This document shows positions 6,560 to 7,146 of a stretch of DNA of 7,146 nucleotides, piece after piece. The DNA is from an uncultured Pirellulaceae bacterium. Lineage in GTDB: Bacteria; Planctomycetota; Planctomycetia; Pirellulales; Pirellulaceae. Both the position numbers and the translations under genes were made by a program. The DNA lies in the NCBI GenBank assembly GCA_934255105.1, contig CAKQNH010000237.1:1-7146 (forward strand). The letters run 5' to 3'. The stretch's first letter is position 1. Each line of letters starts with the position of its first letter. The notes beneath the pieces are model-generated. The model was not told where the DNA came from, made no database searches, and worked only from the letters and a program-made list of their open reading frames with translations.

Positions 6560-7146
6560 CTAAGCGCACGTGTTTTCTGAAGCTCGGCCAGTTCGCGACC
6601 TGCGGCGACTCGTCGCACACAGGACTGTTCCGAAAAACAGAATGACAACGGCACTGGGCTCGGGAACTGCGGTTGGTGCAAACTGAACGCGATAAAGGCT
6701 GTCTTGGGCACCATCGGAGCGGGCGGAAAACAAGAACTCACCATTGCCAATTGACTGTGGATTGCTCACCGATATGATACTTCGGCCATCGACTTGGTCG
6801 CCAGGGCCGAGGAATTTTTTGATTCCCGATCCATCATCATAAAACAAAGACGAAGGGCCATCGAAAGCCAGCCTTCCTTCGAACAGAAATATATCTTTGT
6901 CAAAATCGAAAGATCCCAACCGCTTAAAATTAGTGCCCGTATCGGGATGTACGGTCAGGGTATCGACAAGGCTGGTCAACTGGTTTGCTTCATCGATTTT
7001 GTACACTCCCATTTCGGTAGGACTCGCCACCATTAGCACCCCGATGATGCCATCGTTAATCTTGGCACCTAGGTCAATCAAGTCTGAAGAAGTCCCAGGC
7101 ATGGTATCGTTCAAGTCGAACACTTTTTCGAGTGAACCACCGCGAT
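6560..7146 (-). CDS. PEP-CTERM sorting domain protein, C-terminal part (5' end outside window)
   Basis: This is the last 194 or so codons of a gene that runs off the right edge. The frame stays open from GTG 7123 to the window end (reading RGGSLEK before it), so 7123 is probably not the true start. The body is an Asp/Gly-rich beta-type region with NPQSIGNGEFLFSA, similar to the tandem NxxGxxAF-type repeats found in some exported planctomycete proteins; that family link is tentative. The end is diagnostic. VPEPSA is followed by a hydrophobic stretch (VVILFFGTVLCATS) and a basic cluster RRRSR, which is the PEP-CTERM signal recognised by an exosortase. Ten residues (TGRASENTCA) follow the basic cluster, a slightly long tail. 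The protein is expected to be exported and processed at the envelope. No exosortase lies in the window, but these genes are normally unlinked to it. The gene is 439 bases upstream of the glycosidase-like gene, so cotranscription is unlikely. Confidence 0.85.
   Translation of the reverse strand, partial: RGGSLEKVFDLNDTMPGTSSDLIDLGAKINDGIIGVLMVASPTEMGVYKIDEANQLTSLVDTLTVHPDTGTNFKRLGSFDFDKDIFLFEGRLAFDGPSSLFYDDGSGIKKFLGPGDQVDGRSIISVSNPQSIGNGEFLFSARSDGAQDSLYRVQFAPTAVPEPSAVVILFFGTVLCATSRRRSRTGRASENTCA
6593..6667 (-). other. PEP-CTERM sorting signal coding segment
   Basis: This segment encodes, in order, the VPEP motif, a hydrophobic segment of about 14 residues and an Arg cluster. In known PEP-CTERM proteins this tripartite tail directs recognition by exosortase. 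The short hydrophobic run is near the lower limit for a membrane span. Confidence 0.8.

Noticed and set aside
6603..6616. GCGAC/GTCGC hairpin inside the PEP-CTERM gene
   Set aside because: The loop is only two bases and the sequence is coding for the Arg-rich tail, so the symmetry is explained by codon content.
1..7146. CRISPR array, tRNA, rRNA, transposase or integrase
   Set aside because: I looked for spaced direct repeats, tRNA-like CCA-ended cloverleaf segments and recombinase motifs and saw none.

Overview
The window holds three genes, all read on the minus strand, and at most the ends of others. The setting suggests a marine or soil planctomycete of the Pirellulaceae type. The reasons are long secreted proteins of unassigned families, a discoidin (F5/8 type C) module, a divergent GH42-like glycosidase, a PEP-CTERM sorting tail, poor Shine-Dalgarno sequences and moderately high GC. 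This taxonomic call is inference, because no marker gene is present.

In the direction of transcription (right to left) the layout is as follows. (1) 7146-6560: the C-terminal part of a PEP-CTERM protein whose 5' end lies outside the window. (2) 6559-6122: an intergenic stretch of about 440 bases. It contains a compound inverted repeat, a perfect 12-base palindrome, a further 7-base inverted repeat, and a compact promoter region with two abutting 16-base direct repeats next to a TATAAT box. (3) 6121-3239: a secreted, multidomain glycoside-hydrolase-like protein (carbohydrate-binding-like sandwich, barrel with an Asp-Glu-Pro motif, GH42-type trimerisation-like domain, C-terminal beta domain). 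(4) 3238-3090: a short gap with a possible TATACT promoter box. (5) 3089-114: a large secreted protein with a beta-propeller-like N-terminal half, a Ser/Thr/Ala linker, a discoidin domain and a second copy of the last third of the N-terminal region. (6) 113-1: a weak terminator-like hairpin and GAGTAC hexamer repeats.

Genes 2 and 3 of this order are codirectional, close together and both carry signal peptides. A plausible reading is that they act together outside the cytoplasm on a polysaccharide or glycoconjugate, with the glycosidase-like protein cleaving and the discoidin protein binding. No substrate can be assigned. There is no tRNA, rRNA, CRISPR array, transposase or integrase in the window. 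The most interesting items are the tandem operator-like repeat over the glycosidase promoter, the domain duplication interrupted by a discoidin module, the unusual DE-pair glycosidase, and the compound inverted repeat that can fold in three mutually exclusive ways.
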